64,000 bases of DNA from Alteribacter keqinensis (GTDB lineage Bacteria > Bacillota > Bacilli > Bacillales > Salisediminibacteriaceae), in NCBI RefSeq assembly GCF_003710255.1, contig NZ_RHIB01000001.1:1612001-1676000 (forward strand), in the 5' to 3' direction. The position numbers and the translations under genes were made by a program. The notes beneath the pieces are model-generated. The model was given only the letters and a program-made list of their open reading frames with translations, had not been told where the DNA came from and made no database searches. Shown piece after piece: positions 15,804 to 24,020 of the stretch; positions within the stretch are counted from its first letter, which is position 1, and every line of letters begins with the position of its first letter.

Positions 15804-18128
15804 ATGATGCAACGCGCACTACATAATCAGACAATCTATGAGCTTACCTCTCTTGATCGGGGCGGGCTCCATACCTTATATCAAAAAAGTAAAAAGAGCG
15901 AACTCACATGTCCTTACTGCGGGGAAACGGTCACCCTGGCACTCGGCATTCACAAAGCTCCTTCATTTTCCCACCGCAAACCGTCACAGTTGTGCCAGGA
16001 GCAGGATGAAAAAGCAGGAACGAACACCGTTGAGGCTGAGGTTAAGCAAGAAGAACCCGTGGCCGCTTCAGTCGGATCCTTTTCCCTTCCTGTAAAAAAG
16101 TCGATCTCATCAACAGCGGCGCTGCCGGCAAACAAACCGGACTGTTTTAAAAACCCGCTTCTCTATTCCAACGACGATCGCGTGCAGGAAGACAGCACTC
16201 TTTCTTATTCAGAAGACCCTGTCCTGAGGGCGATTGAAGAAAACGGGATGCCTTTGAACACGAAACAACAGCAGGCAGTCACATCGGTGGAAGGGCCCCT
16301 TCTTCTGTTAGCCGGAGCCGGGAGCGGCAAAACCCGCGTTCTCACTTCCCGTGCAGCCTATTTCATTAAAGCCGGTCATGTACTGCCTGAAAACATGATG
16401 CTGGTGACTTTTACCCAAAAGGCCGCCGCCGAAATGAAAGAACGTCTTGCCACGCAGTACGGCCTTGACCGCGGTATCGTAAGGCGCCTCGTCTGCGGCA
16501 CGTTTCACAGCCTTTTTTACAAAATGCTCATGCATCACGCCCCTGACCGCTGGCGTCCGGAGCAATTGCTAAAAGCCCAGTGGCAAAAAGAAAAACTCGT
16601 CCACCAGGCACTTCGGGAACTGTCCATCGATGAGCGTGAATTCGCCATCGACCAGGCAATGACCACCATGAGCGCGTGGAAAAATGAAGGCCTCACAGCT
16701 GATGCAGTAAAACATGCAGACCATTTTGAAAAGCAGGTAAAAGACATTTTTGCCATTTACGAGCGGGAAAAAGAAGCGAAGAATCTCTTCGACTTTGACG
16801 ACATGCTTCTCGGCTGTTATCACATGCTCAAGGAAAACCCGGACCTTCTAACCAGATACCAGAACCGCTTTACTCACTTTATGATCGATGAGTTTCAGGA
16901 TATCAACCGGATTCAGTACGATATTATGAAACTTCTTGCGGCCCCGCAGAACAATTTGTGCGTGGTCGGTGATGACGATCAGTCCATCTACCGCTTCCGA
17001 GGCAGTGACCCGGGTTACATCCTAAATTTCAAGCAGGCCTTTCGGGATGTGAAGGTTCTTCATCTTGAGAATAACTACCGCTCAGAGCAGAACATTGTTG
17101 ATCTTGCCAATGACCTGATCCGCAGAAACACCAGCCGGTATGAGAAAAAGATGGCACCGGTTAAACAGAACGCAAACGAACCTGTGTTGTTTTTTCCTTT
17201 CGATGAAGAAGAGGAAGCGATCTATATTATTGAGCGTATCAAAACCCAGCTGAAAAAGACGTCGAAACCTGAAGACATTGCCATTTTATATCGCACACAT
17301 GTCCAGGCCCGGGCGATTTTCGAGCAGCTTTTGGAGAGCGGCCTTCCCTTTTCCATGGAGCACGGGGGCGATTCCTTCTATGACCGCCAGGTGGTCCGAA
17401 AAGCTCTGTCCTTTTTGAGACTTGCTTTGAACGGCGATGACGTAGACGCCATTCAGGACTGGATCCGGGTGATGTTCTTCAAACAGTCGATCATTCAGGA
17501 CCTGAAGCGTCATACAATTTTTCACGACGAAACGATGCTCGAGGCGACCCGCCGGATGGAAGACACAATGCCTGCCTTTCAGCGTAAAAAACTAGGTGAA
17601 TGTCTGAAACATTTTCCTAAGCTGAAGAATATGAAGCCGAAAGAAGCTCTTCTGCACGCCTTCTCAAACATGGGCCTTGAAGATTACATCAAGAAAAACG
17701 GCAAGGAAGGCAATAAAATGGAGCGGGGTTCCGATGATTTTCACGAACTCGTGGCAATTGCCTCAAACTACAGTTCCATTGAAGATTTTCTCGCCTACGT
17801 AGATCATATTCGCGCCAAAGTGAAAGTCCATAAAAATGAACAACCTGCGTCTGCAGTTCAGCTCATGACCATTCACCGGGCAAAGGGGCTGGAATTTCCA
17901 ACCGTTTACGTCCTCGGTTGTAATGAAGGCTCCCTCCCCCACGAGTATGCACTGGACAAAGCCCGTGAAGGTGACGACTCCTTTTTGGAAGAAGAGCGGC
18001 GCCTCATGTATGTAGCTGTGACCCGGGCGGAAGAAGAACTATACCTTTCTGCAACGGATATGCGCCGGGGTAAAAAATCGTACCGTTCCCGCTTTCTCAG
18101 AGATGCAAATTTTAAACGGAAAAAATAA
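15804..18128 (+). CDS. yjcD: UvrD-like ATP-dependent DNA helicase (YjcD-type) with CoiA-like zinc finger
   Basis: Superfamily 1A helicase of 774 residues. The N-terminal 65 residues carry CPYCGETVTLALGIHKAPSF, then SH and a further Cys, a pattern matching the N-terminal zinc finger of CoiA (compare the gene at 46614-47858). A low-complexity linker (70-145) leads to the motor. Motif I is GPLLLLAGAGSGKTRVLTSR (about 165-185), motif Ia FTQKAAAEMKER, motif II MIDEFQDINRIQYDI, motif III GDDDQSIYRFRGSDP, motif IV ENNYRSEQNIVDLAN, motif V VQLMTIHRAKGLEF and motif VI MYVAVTRAEEELYLS. B. subtilis YjcD has the same size and chromosomal neighbourhood. It probably acts in DNA repair or recombination. A GGGGTG site precedes the first of two adjacent ATGs. 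Confidence 0.88.
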   Translation: MMQRALHNQTIYELTSLDRGGLHTLYQKSKKSELTCPYCGETVTLALGIHKAPSFSHRKPSQLCQEQDEKAGTNTVEAEVKQEEPVAASVGSFSLPVKKSISSTAALPANKPDCFKNPLLYSNDDRVQEDSTLSYSEDPVLRAIEENGMPLNTKQQQAVTSVEGPLLLLAGAGSGKTRVLTSRAAYFIKAGHVLPENMMLVTFTQKAAAEMKERLATQYGLDRGIVRRLVCGTFHSLFYKMLMHHAPDRWRPEQLLKAQWQKEKLVHQALRELSIDEREFAIDQAMTTMSAWKNEGLTADAVKHADHFEKQVKDIFAIYEREKEAKNLFDFDDMLLGCYHMLKENPDLLTRYQNRFTHFMIDEFQDINRIQYDIMKLLAAPQNNLCVVGDDDQSIYRFRGSDPGYILNFKQAFRDVKVLHLENNYRSEQNIVDLANDLIRRNTSRYEKKMAPVKQNANEPVLFFPFDEEEEAIYIIERIKTQLKKTSKPEDIAILYRTHVQARAIFEQLLESGLPFSMEHGGDSFYDRQVVRKALSFLRLALNGDDVDAIQDWIRVMFFKQSIIQDLKRHTIFHDETMLEATRRMEDTMPAFQRKKLGECLKHFPKLKNMKPKEALLHAFSNMGLEDYIKKNGKEGNKMERGSDDFHELVAIASNYSSIEDFLAYVDHIRAKVKVHKNEQPASAVQLMTIHRAKGLEFPTVYVLGCNEGSLPHEYALDKAREGDDSFLEEERRLMYVAVTRAEEELYLSATDMRRGKKSYRSRFLRDANFKRKK

Positions 18129-18259
18129 GGAGCGCCCGTCTCACGCACGAGTGAGTCGGGGTTTCTGGATGCTCTGGAAGTGTTATCTGCCGCGGGGATG
18201 TTCACTTTCTGTATCTCCTAATTATGGTTGAGGAATCTGTCTTCGGGATTGTCCTTCCC

Positions 18260-18480
18260 TAGTGGACTTTTCGGGCGTATTTTCTCGTTTACCAGCCATT
18301 TTTCCAGCTTGGCGTTCTAAAGTCGGCATAACTACTTTTCACGGCTCTTATTCACCTATATCCAGCGTTGTTCATCATTTTGGTGAGGTTGCCGGTCGAC
18401 TTTGGAAGTTTATTCATCACCTTAGAGAACATTTCAGTTTTACCGACAGAAATGGCGCGATTTTACGAAGCGAGCGTTTA
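18260..18480 (+). repeat. Possible strongly decayed 21-bp-period array downstream of yjcD
   Basis: No gene is supported between 18129 and 18505. T-rich steps followed by ACGG, CCAG or ACC recur roughly every 20-22 bases (for example near 18340, 18361, 18381, 18403, 18441 and 18464), resembling the arrays at 3730 and 26655. The phase is lost in places, so this is the weakest member of the set. Confidence 0.3.
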
Positions 18481-18504
18481 GTCGGAAGCCCCTCCAATAC
18501 AAAA

Positions 18505-18533
18505 CAAAAAAACATGCCCGCGCATGTTTTTTA
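18505..18533. terminator. Bidirectional intrinsic terminator
   Basis: AAAAAACATGC pairs with GCATGTTTTTT around a short CCCG loop. It ends yjcD transcripts coming from the left and the small minus-strand gene coming from the right. Confidence 0.85.
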
Positions 18534-18710
18534 AATCCACCAAAACGGAGGATGGTCTTCTTTTGAATTATCCGGGGCTTTCTTCTTTTCACCCTGGTTT
18601 TCGTTATTGCCGAGCATAAACTGATTCCAGTAGCTCCAAAGCGTCTTCTCTTCTTCTTTTACCTTTTCCTCTTTTTGTTCTGGAATCGGATTTTTCTTTT
18701 TCTTACTCAA
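18531..18710 (-). CDS. Small charged hypothetical protein (59 aa)
   Basis: Translation from a TTG at 18710 gives MSKKKKNPIPEQKEEKVKEE, then EKTLWSYWNQFMLGNNEN and a C-terminus HPPFWWI. GGAGGG lies eight bases before this TTG; an upstream in-frame ATG at 18749 has no such site. The protein is hydrophilic, Lys/Glu-rich and ends with an aromatic cluster. It belongs to a run of minus-strand genes in a sporulation-rich segment and may be a coat-associated protein, but that is only context. A terminator overlaps the stop codon. Confidence 0.55.
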   Translation of the reverse strand: MSKKKKNPIPEQKEEKVKEEEKTLWSYWNQFMLGNNENQGEKKKAPDNSKEDHPPFWWI

Positions 18711-18789
18711 AGTTAAGGCCCTCCATTCCCTTCTTACTGATACCATCATATGCAGGTATCTTCATTTGGGTCCGGGCATGAGTGAAAAG

Positions 18790-18954
18790 TTAGGATGATC
18801 TAGCTTTTTTACCAGCGCAGCCGCAGCCTCGCTTCTTTACTTTTTGTGCGGTAGAAAGAACTCTTCCTTTATATACATATTCACTGTTTTGTACCGTTGC
18901 TGTCTTTCGACTGGCAGCTCTTACTTTTTTACCGGATCGGCTTTTTTTACTCAC
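18790..18954 (-). CDS. Small very basic protein with CGC motif (54 aa)
   Basis: A GTG-started frame, MSKKSRSGKKVRAASRKTAT, followed by VQNSEYVYKGRVLSTAQKVKK and the tail RGCGCAGKKARSS. About one third of the residues are Lys or Arg and there are two Cys. AAAGGGG lies ten bases upstream. Small Lys- and Cys-bearing proteins are common in spore coats, and neighbours on both sides look sporulation-related. DNA or RNA binding is an equal possibility. No family recognised. Confidence 0.5.
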   Translation of the reverse strand: MSKKSRSGKKVRAASRKTATVQNSEYVYKGRVLSTAQKVKKRGCGCAGKKARSS

Positions 18955-19044
18955 TGTGATGGTGCCCCTTTCCTGTTAACATAGCGTTCTTTTATACACT
19001 ATGAAACAAGGCACCGGTTTGTCTGCACACAAGCGGAAAACAGG

Positions 19045-20196
19045 CTATTCTTTTTTCTCTTTTGTTTCATTTAACTCACCTTGCTTTTCTAGCCGTTGTG
19101 CCGCCACTTCATTTTTCTTGCTTCCGGATTTCCTCCTGTCTTCTGTAATCACACCAGCTCTTTTTTCTGCTTCGGTCTGTATACTTTTGTTCCCTCGTGA
19201 TTTATACCAGTCCCGCTCATCCGGCTTTATACGGCGTTTTTCACGTACAGGCAGTGCTGCCGGCGGGGAAGCAGTCTGTAAGTTTCGAATAAAAGGAAAC
19301 ACACCATCTTCATCCTGAAAAGGCTCATATTTAGATGACTGTGAAGGTGGCTTACTGGTGGGAAGAAAAGGAGTGCTGAGCCCTTTTGTCGACTTTAGTT
19401 CGATCTTCAAGAGAGCAATCTCATTTTCGAGCTCTTTTGTGTTCACCTGACGGATAAGAAGATCGGCCTTCTCTTGATCCCATGCTTTTTCAGCTTTGGA
19501 AAACGACTGCTTCACTTTTTCTTTTTCTGCCTCAGAAGCCTTTAGCTTGTTGCTCAGCACTTCATTCTGTTCCCGCAAACTTTCGATCTTTTTGTTCCAC
19601 GACTTTTCAGCTGCAGAGTGCTCCTCCTTTATGGTTTCTTTAACAGACCGGGCCTCATTCAAATCAATATTCAGCCTTTTCTTTTCTGTCTCAGTGTCCT
19701 TTAGCTGGATACACATCATTTCATAATGTTTTTGCATGCTCCCTTTCTCTTCCGCCCACGCTTTTTCCGCTTCGAAGTACTCTTGTTTAAGTTTCTTATT
19801 ATCAGACTGAGCCTCACTTAATTCGCAGGTCAAAAACTTACACTTCTCCTCCATGACCGACCATTCTTTTTCCCATGTTTTTTTCGCTTCATCATGGGAA
19901 GTGCACACAAGGTGGTACTTTGTACGGTGATGTTCTGCCTTGGACTGGGCATCTCTCATTTTTTCCATGGCAACAATTAGTTCGGATTCTTTTTTTTCGT
20001 ATTTAGTCAGAAATTCTTCAAACTTCAATCGAAGTGATTCGTTTTCTTTCCGCATCTGTTCAATTTCATTGACCGCATAAGTCCGCTTGTAGCTTTCAAT
20101 TCTTCTATGGCAATCCCTGACTTCGGATTGCAGCTGAATGATGCGTTGTTTCAATTGAACCGACGACAGTTTTTCCAGTGATATGACCTTTTTCAT
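19045..20196 (-). CDS. Large coiled-coil protein with internal AEKxW repeats, possible spore structural protein
   Basis: Cytoplasmic protein of 383 residues without signal peptide or membrane segment. Residues about 10-270 are almost continuous coiled coil, rich in Lys and Glu. Within it A(E/K)K(A/S/T)W recurs four times at intervals of 39, 53 and 39 residues; 53 is 39 plus two heptads, so the rod is built from repeated units. The C-terminal 110 residues are Pro/Ser-rich and then basic (REKRRIKPDERDWYKSRG), ending in a charged tail. AAAGGGGAG precedes the ATG. It is divergent from the Cys-rich spore-type gene at 20357, and the region corresponds to the cotO/cotZ neighbourhood of B. subtilis. 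A coat or scaffold role is inference. Confidence 0.6.
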   Translation of the reverse strand: MKKVISLEKLSSVQLKQRIIQLQSEVRDCHRRIESYKRTYAVNEIEQMRKENESLRLKFEEFLTKYEKKESELIVAMEKMRDAQSKAEHHRTKYHLVCTSHDEAKKTWEKEWSVMEEKCKFLTCELSEAQSDNKKLKQEYFEAEKAWAEEKGSMQKHYEMMCIQLKDTETEKKRLNIDLNEARSVKETIKEEHSAAEKSWNKKIESLREQNEVLSNKLKASEAEKEKVKQSFSKAEKAWDQEKADLLIRQVNTKELENEIALLKIELKSTKGLSTPFLPTSKPPSQSSKYEPFQDEDGVFPFIRNLQTASPPAALPVREKRRIKPDERDWYKSRGNKSIQTEAEKRAGVITEDRRKSGSKKNEVAAQRLEKQGELNETKEKKE

Positions 20197-20303
20197 TTAA
20201 CTCTCCCCTTTAATAAAAAAATCATCCACTATATTCATATGTACGGGGAAAGGAATCTTTCGTAAAAAACGCCCAACAACTGTTTTTCATTCTGGGATTA
20301 TGC

Positions 20304-20330
20304 ACAATTTTTCGCCCACCTCATACTATG
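20304..20330 (+). promoter_or_regulatory. SigK-type (late mother cell) promoter candidate
   Basis: AC at 20304-20305 and CATACTATG at 20322-20330 are separated by 16 bases, matching the SigK consensus AC-N16-CATANNNTA except for the last base. Initiation would fall just upstream of the AAAGGA ribosome site and the ATG at 20357, which supports that start over the in-frame ATG at 20300. Confidence 0.5.
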
Positions 20331-20356
20331 AAGTAGTCCCCGATAAAGGAACTACC

Positions 20357-21061
20357 ATGAATGAAAGGATGATAAAAGGCATGTCAAATTTGGAACGCCT
20401 ATGTATCGAAGTAGATAAACTTTATGACTGGGTTACTCGAAGCACAACAAAATCCCTAACATTTTCAGGTGAGGCAGGTTTAGCAGATCTGGACTTCGAT
20501 TGTGACGGGGAAGAAGGCGCCGATCCATGTGAATTTCTTCCTGAAGATGGCGACTACCTGGTAACAGTCGTAGAAAACGATGATATGAGCTGTTCTCAAG
20601 TAGGGCCAAGAAGAGATGTCTTCTTCCCTGAATTAGGTATCGAATTACAGGAAGTAAAGATCAGAAAACAAGGATCCTTCTTTGTTGAACTGCGTCTTGA
20701 AGAAGACGGTCCTGTAATCTGTACTTCAGGAGACATCGAATTCTGTCTGTTTGAGACTTTCTATCTCTGTGCACCGGAAGAAACCGACGTTGTATGTGAG
20801 GTTTACGACTTTTTCGGTGACGGTGTCATCTGCTGTACAAACGGACAGTTCAGTTCACTTGAATTAAGCCTGCTTATCTGTCAGCAAGTGAAGGTAGTAG
20901 GAAGTGTTATTATCGAAATTGAAGGCAGACCATGCAGACCAAGAAGACACATTATGCCTCAGCCGGTTGACATTGAATGCCCGGCAATTGTTTTCCCTAG
21001 ACAGTGTCCGGAAGTCTTCCCTGGTCCGCACAACCACGATGACAGCACCCATACTATTTAA
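20357..21061 (+). CDS. Cysteine-rich spore surface-type protein
   Basis: Protein of 234 residues, acidic and with about a dozen Cys. It opens with a short helical region (LERLCIEVDKLYDWVTRSTT), followed by a segment with DFDCDGEEGADPCEF, and ends with ICQQVKVVGSVIIEIEGRPC + RPRRHI and a His/Pro-rich tail. The C-x-x-V-x-K-x-Y-D-W-V start is known to me from uncharacterised Bacillaceae proteins of spore-surface type; it is not a clear CotZ/CotY match, although the position corresponds to cotZ/cotY. Many disulfide-capable Cys and a SigK-like promoter suggest assembly into coat or crust. A strong terminator follows directly. Confidence 0.65.
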   Translation: MNERMIKGMSNLERLCIEVDKLYDWVTRSTTKSLTFSGEAGLADLDFDCDGEEGADPCEFLPEDGDYLVTVVENDDMSCSQVGPRRDVFFPELGIELQEVKIRKQGSFFVELRLEEDGPVICTSGDIEFCLFETFYLCAPEETDVVCEVYDFFGDGVICCTNGQFSSLELSLLICQQVKVVGSVIIEIEGRPCRPRRHIMPQPVDIECPAIVFPRQCPEVFPGPHNHDDSTHTI

Positions 21062-21077
21062 CCTATAATCAATAAAG

Positions 21078-21112
21078 ATCAGATTGATGACACCCATCAA
21101 TCTGATTTTTTT
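21078..21112 (+). terminator. Intrinsic terminator
   Basis: ATCAGATTGATG pairs perfectly with CATCAATCTGAT around a 5-base loop, followed by TTTTTTT. It ends the Cys-rich protein gene. Confidence 0.9.
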
Positions 21113-21175
21113 ATTCTGACGTGAAAAAGACGTGCATACATATTTTATATCAAAGGCTTAATCGGGGTGATTGAA

Positions 21176-21841
21176 ATGAAATCAAAACAAACGTTCCATC
21201 CGAAAAAGCAAGATGATTCAAAACTTCAGCTCGAGCAGAAGATTCTACACTACCGCTCTGAAGTCGCTAAATATAAAAAACAGGCAGAAGAATTACGGGG
21301 TCTCTTAAAATCCGCCAGAAAAAAGGGCCATACAGGACAGAAAGAAGGAGAAGGGTCCTATTCCCCGCGTGTTTCATTAGCAGCTAAGGCTTATTTCAGT
21401 TATTCGACTTTTTTACCCAGAGAGGGGGAAGAGCAGGATAATCAGATCCATGCCATTGGTCATTTCACATTTGAAAACACGGGGAATCATATTCTTCATG
21501 ACCCTGTCTTCTGCTTCCGGACCAAACCGGCGAACCGTGTGAATATTGGCGGTAAAATCCGGATGACCCAGGCACTGGACCATACATGGATGACGCCGAA
21601 AGAAGAATGGGTATACGTTCAAAATGACTGGAAGGAATGGGTGAAAACAAAAGGGGAACACTGGCTGAAACCTGTGCACATCGATACCATTAAACCTGGA
21701 GAAAAAGCGATTTTTTCAAATTTCGATATGGCTGTAACTCCCGGAAAGAAGGACGATCACATTCTGATTGAAGGATTCTGTTATGCAAGAGAACTCCAAA
21801 AAGGAATTGCAAGTGTCAACACAATCAGCTTATACCTCTAG
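21176..21841 (+). CDS. Hypothetical protein with N-terminal coiled coil and beta-rich domain
   Basis: A 221-residue protein. Residues 10-50 form a short coiled coil (LEQKILHYRSEVAKYKKQAE); from about 65 onward the sequence looks beta-rich and globular (FTFENTGNHILHDPVFCFRT, then HTWMTPKEEWVYVQNDWKEW). The second half resembles a surface or coat binding fold, but I know of no named family. The ATG at 21176 is preceded by GGGGTGA at good spacing. It ends 13 bases before a CgeB-like glycosyltransferase gene and is probably cotranscribed with it, which suggests that the two act on the same spore polysaccharide. Confidence 0.6.
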   Translation: MKSKQTFHPKKQDDSKLQLEQKILHYRSEVAKYKKQAEELRGLLKSARKKGHTGQKEGEGSYSPRVSLAAKAYFSYSTFLPREGEEQDNQIHAIGHFTFENTGNHILHDPVFCFRTKPANRVNIGGKIRMTQALDHTWMTPKEEWVYVQNDWKEWVKTKGEHWLKPVHIDTIKPGEKAIFSNFDMAVTPGKKDDHILIEGFCYARELQKGIASVNTISLYL

Positions 21842-21854
21842 GGGGGTTCGTTCC

Positions 21855-22841
21855 ATGAAGATCGCTTTGGTAAAAAGTAACCCTCTCCCTTACGAGCATG
21901 AAAGTGCTGTGAAACAATTTGCTAGGCATGGGGTCTTTGTTGTTTCCATTTCACATGAACAGCCTGAAGACGTTTATATTGCCTGGCTTAAAAAGGAGCG
22001 TCCCGACTTTGCTTTTTGTTTCTTTCAAAAAGGAGAGTGGGACCGCTTTTTTTCTGCCTGCAAAAAGACAGGTACACCCCTTGCCGGCTGGCTTATCCGC
22101 GATCCCTATGAGCTGGATTACACAAAGCGGATGGTCCATCACTTTGATTTGGCTTTCTCACCTGACAAAAATACTGCAGCGGTGTACAGAAAGCTAGGAC
22201 ATCAGCATCTTTTTGACCTGCCTCACTGTCTCGTGCCGGAGAGGTATTTTCCGGACAAAACGAGTAAACAGATTTATCAGAGTGATCTTTGCATAACAGG
22301 CGATGCCGATCACAAAAAGGCAGGCTATATAAACTACCTTCACCGTCAGACCGACTGGACGCTCCGGGTTGTGGGCAGAGGCTGGAGCAATGCCATCAGG
22401 GAGTTTAAGCCTTCTCCACGCCTGCTCGCTATAAATTACTGGGTGCCCCCTCAAATCGCGAGGCTTTTTTACTCAAACACAAAAATCGTTCTGACCATTC
22501 CGGATGAACTTAAGGCTTCAGATAATGCAACCGGTTTTCCTGCAGCGAGCCCCTCCCCCGACTTTTTTGCCGCCGCCGGCTGTAAGGCATTTCAGCTTGT
22601 GGAAAAAAGAAAAGGAATCGCAGGGATGTTTCATTCTCCGAAAACCATTGTGCAGATGAACTCAAAAGAAGAATGCCTCGCCTTTGCCGGCCACTACCTC
22701 GAGAATGAAAAAGCACGGGTTTTAATGGCAGAAGCAGCACGAAACGAAATAATGAGAAATCATACCATCACTCACCGGATCTCCATGATCGTCAGCTGTT
22801 TGATGGAATACACCACTGCTATTCATCAAGAAGAAATCTGA
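21855..22841 (+). CDS. CgeB-like glycosyltransferase
   Basis: Cytoplasmic protein of 328 residues of the CgeB/YkvP spore-glycosyltransferase group. It starts MKIALVKSNPLPYEHESAVK, has DLAFSPDKNTAAVYRKLGHQ and FDLPHCLVPERYFP in the middle, then DLCITGDADHKKAGYINYLH and a C-terminal part ending with a family-typical RNEIMRNHTITHRI. In B. subtilis CgeB helps to build the outermost polysaccharide layer of the spore under SigK and GerE. GGGGGG lies eight bases before the ATG chosen; the longer frame runs into the preceding gene. Its 3' end overlaps the oppositely oriented yjcA-like gene by 23 bases. Confidence 0.78.
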   Translation: MKIALVKSNPLPYEHESAVKQFARHGVFVVSISHEQPEDVYIAWLKKERPDFAFCFFQKGEWDRFFSACKKTGTPLAGWLIRDPYELDYTKRMVHHFDLAFSPDKNTAAVYRKLGHQHLFDLPHCLVPERYFPDKTSKQIYQSDLCITGDADHKKAGYINYLHRQTDWTLRVVGRGWSNAIREFKPSPRLLAINYWVPPQIARLFYSNTKIVLTIPDELKASDNATGFPAASPSPDFFAAAGCKAFQLVEKRKGIAGMFHSPKTIVQMNSKEECLAFAGHYLENEKARVLMAEAARNEIMRNHTITHRISMIVSCLMEYTTAIHQEEI

Positions 22842-23163
22842 CTGTGACGGCTTCGATCAGGGCTGCCACTCCGGCCACCGCCAGGAGGATAATCACGAAG
22901 CTGGATATAGTGGGCAGGTAATAGTAACCCCCAACAAGAACAGCCGATGCCCAGACCGATGTGCACCAGTGACATGTAATCAGTTCACCTATGACCCTGT
23001 TAACCCGTCCGGCTTTAGGCACATAGTATTCTTCTCCTTCTTCTTCTGTCACTTCTAAAAATAACAAACGAAACCTGAGCATAATCCGGTCATAGACGAC
23101 CAGATGCGTTAACCTGAATGCCGCCAGAGACAGTAAAACAAGTCCAAGCCAAGTAACTTCCAT
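22819..23163 (-). CDS. DUF1360 membrane protein (YjcA-like)
   Basis: Membrane protein of 114 residues with three hydrophobic segments. CHWCTSVWASAVLVGGYYYL in the middle and the opening LSLAAFRLTHLVVYDRI are the DUF1360 hallmarks. B. subtilis has two such proteins, YjcA and YngL; yjcA lies beside cotZ/cotY and near yjcD, as here, and is expressed in sporulating cells. An acidic insert (LEVTEEEGEEYY) separates the first two helices. Function unknown. AAGGTGATC precedes the ATG. Confidence 0.75.
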   Translation of the reverse strand: MEVTWLGLVLLSLAAFRLTHLVVYDRIMLRFRLLFLEVTEEEGEEYYVPKAGRVNRVIGELITCHWCTSVWASAVLVGGYYYLPTISSFVIILLAVAGVAALIEAVTVRFLLDE

Positions 23164-23342
23164 GTGATCACCTTCTTCTCAGTCTTACCATACTTTATGA
23201 ATCAGGCTTTCATCATGTACTGGTTCCCTGTCCCGTTTTTTAACGATCAGTGGAAAAATACGTTCATTTCTTAATAAAAGAAGGGCAACGTTTTCCTCTT
23301 TTGCATACGTTAAGATGACTAACGAATGCGGAGGGAATAAGT

Positions 23343-23699
23343 GTGAGTAAACAGGTAAAAAAGATTGTCATTGAAATCGAACTTTCATCAGGGGATGAAG
23401 TGGTCCTCAGTCAGCGCAGCGGAGAAACCGAGGTAAACGTAGAAGGGGAAGGCATTTCCGCTTCCATTTTTCATGATCTGAATGAATCCGACGATTTATC
23501 TTCCGATGAAATCGCATCCCGGCTTAATGACAAACTACATGTTAAAGAGGTCGAGTCTGTGGAAGTCACATTCTCATACGACGATGATTCCGAACTGGTG
23601 TATGAATATGAAAAGGATGATGAGTCAGGTCTTCTGCAGCTTGATGAAGAAGATGATGATGATGACAGCGATGAAGATAATGAGGATGATGACGAGTAA
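23343..23699 (+). CDS. Small acidic hypothetical protein with poly-Asp/Glu tail
   Basis: A GTG-started protein of 118 residues; GGAGGG lies eight bases upstream. Residues 1-90 look like an alternating beta-rich small domain (VKKIVIEIELSSGDEVVLSQ), with amphipathic helices in between. The last 25 residues are nearly all Asp and Glu. The composition is extreme even for this organism. The start of the tail lies in GAT/GAC/GAA triplet runs that could expand or contract. No family recognised. Confidence 0.6.
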   Translation: MSKQVKKIVIEIELSSGDEVVLSQRSGETEVNVEGEGISASIFHDLNESDDLSSDEIASRLNDKLHVKEVESVEVTFSYDDDSELVYEYEKDDESGLLQLDEEDDDDDSDEDNEDDDE

Positions 23700-23754
23700 C
23701 CTTCGAGGTTTTGACATACTTGTTTTAGTTAACAAGAGCCCGAACCAATAACAT

Positions 23755-23885
23755 GCGTTGCATATAAATTGCTCCTGAAATATACTTCGCTTTAAGCGGG
23801 AAGCTGGTGAGCCTCCTCGGGCTGCGCCCTGTGGGACCTCACCTTTTCTTTTCATCCAGCAGGAGTCTGCGTTCCATCAATTACA
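23755..23885 (-). repeat. GC-rich interspersed repeat copy
   Basis: On the minus strand it has GACTCCTGCTGG, GGTGAGGTCCCACAGGGCGC, GAGGAGGCTCACCAGCTTCC and GAAGTATATTTCAGGAGC, matching the core of the MITE-like element at 1098-1508. It fills most of the gap before the cotS-like gene. Confidence 0.7.
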
Positions 23886-24020
23886 AAAATTCAAGACAAA
23901 ATCTTTTCAACAGCCTGAGCCCGCCTTTATCATAAAGGCAGGTTTTTCTGTGCACCAATCTAAACAATTTACAGGCGGATGAATATAGTAGAGGGAGACA
24001 TTTATCCAGGAGGAGATATT

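Noticed and set aside
18262-18534. 90-codon plus-strand frame after yjcD
   Set aside because: It covers the decayed repeat region and runs through the terminator. No ribosome site.
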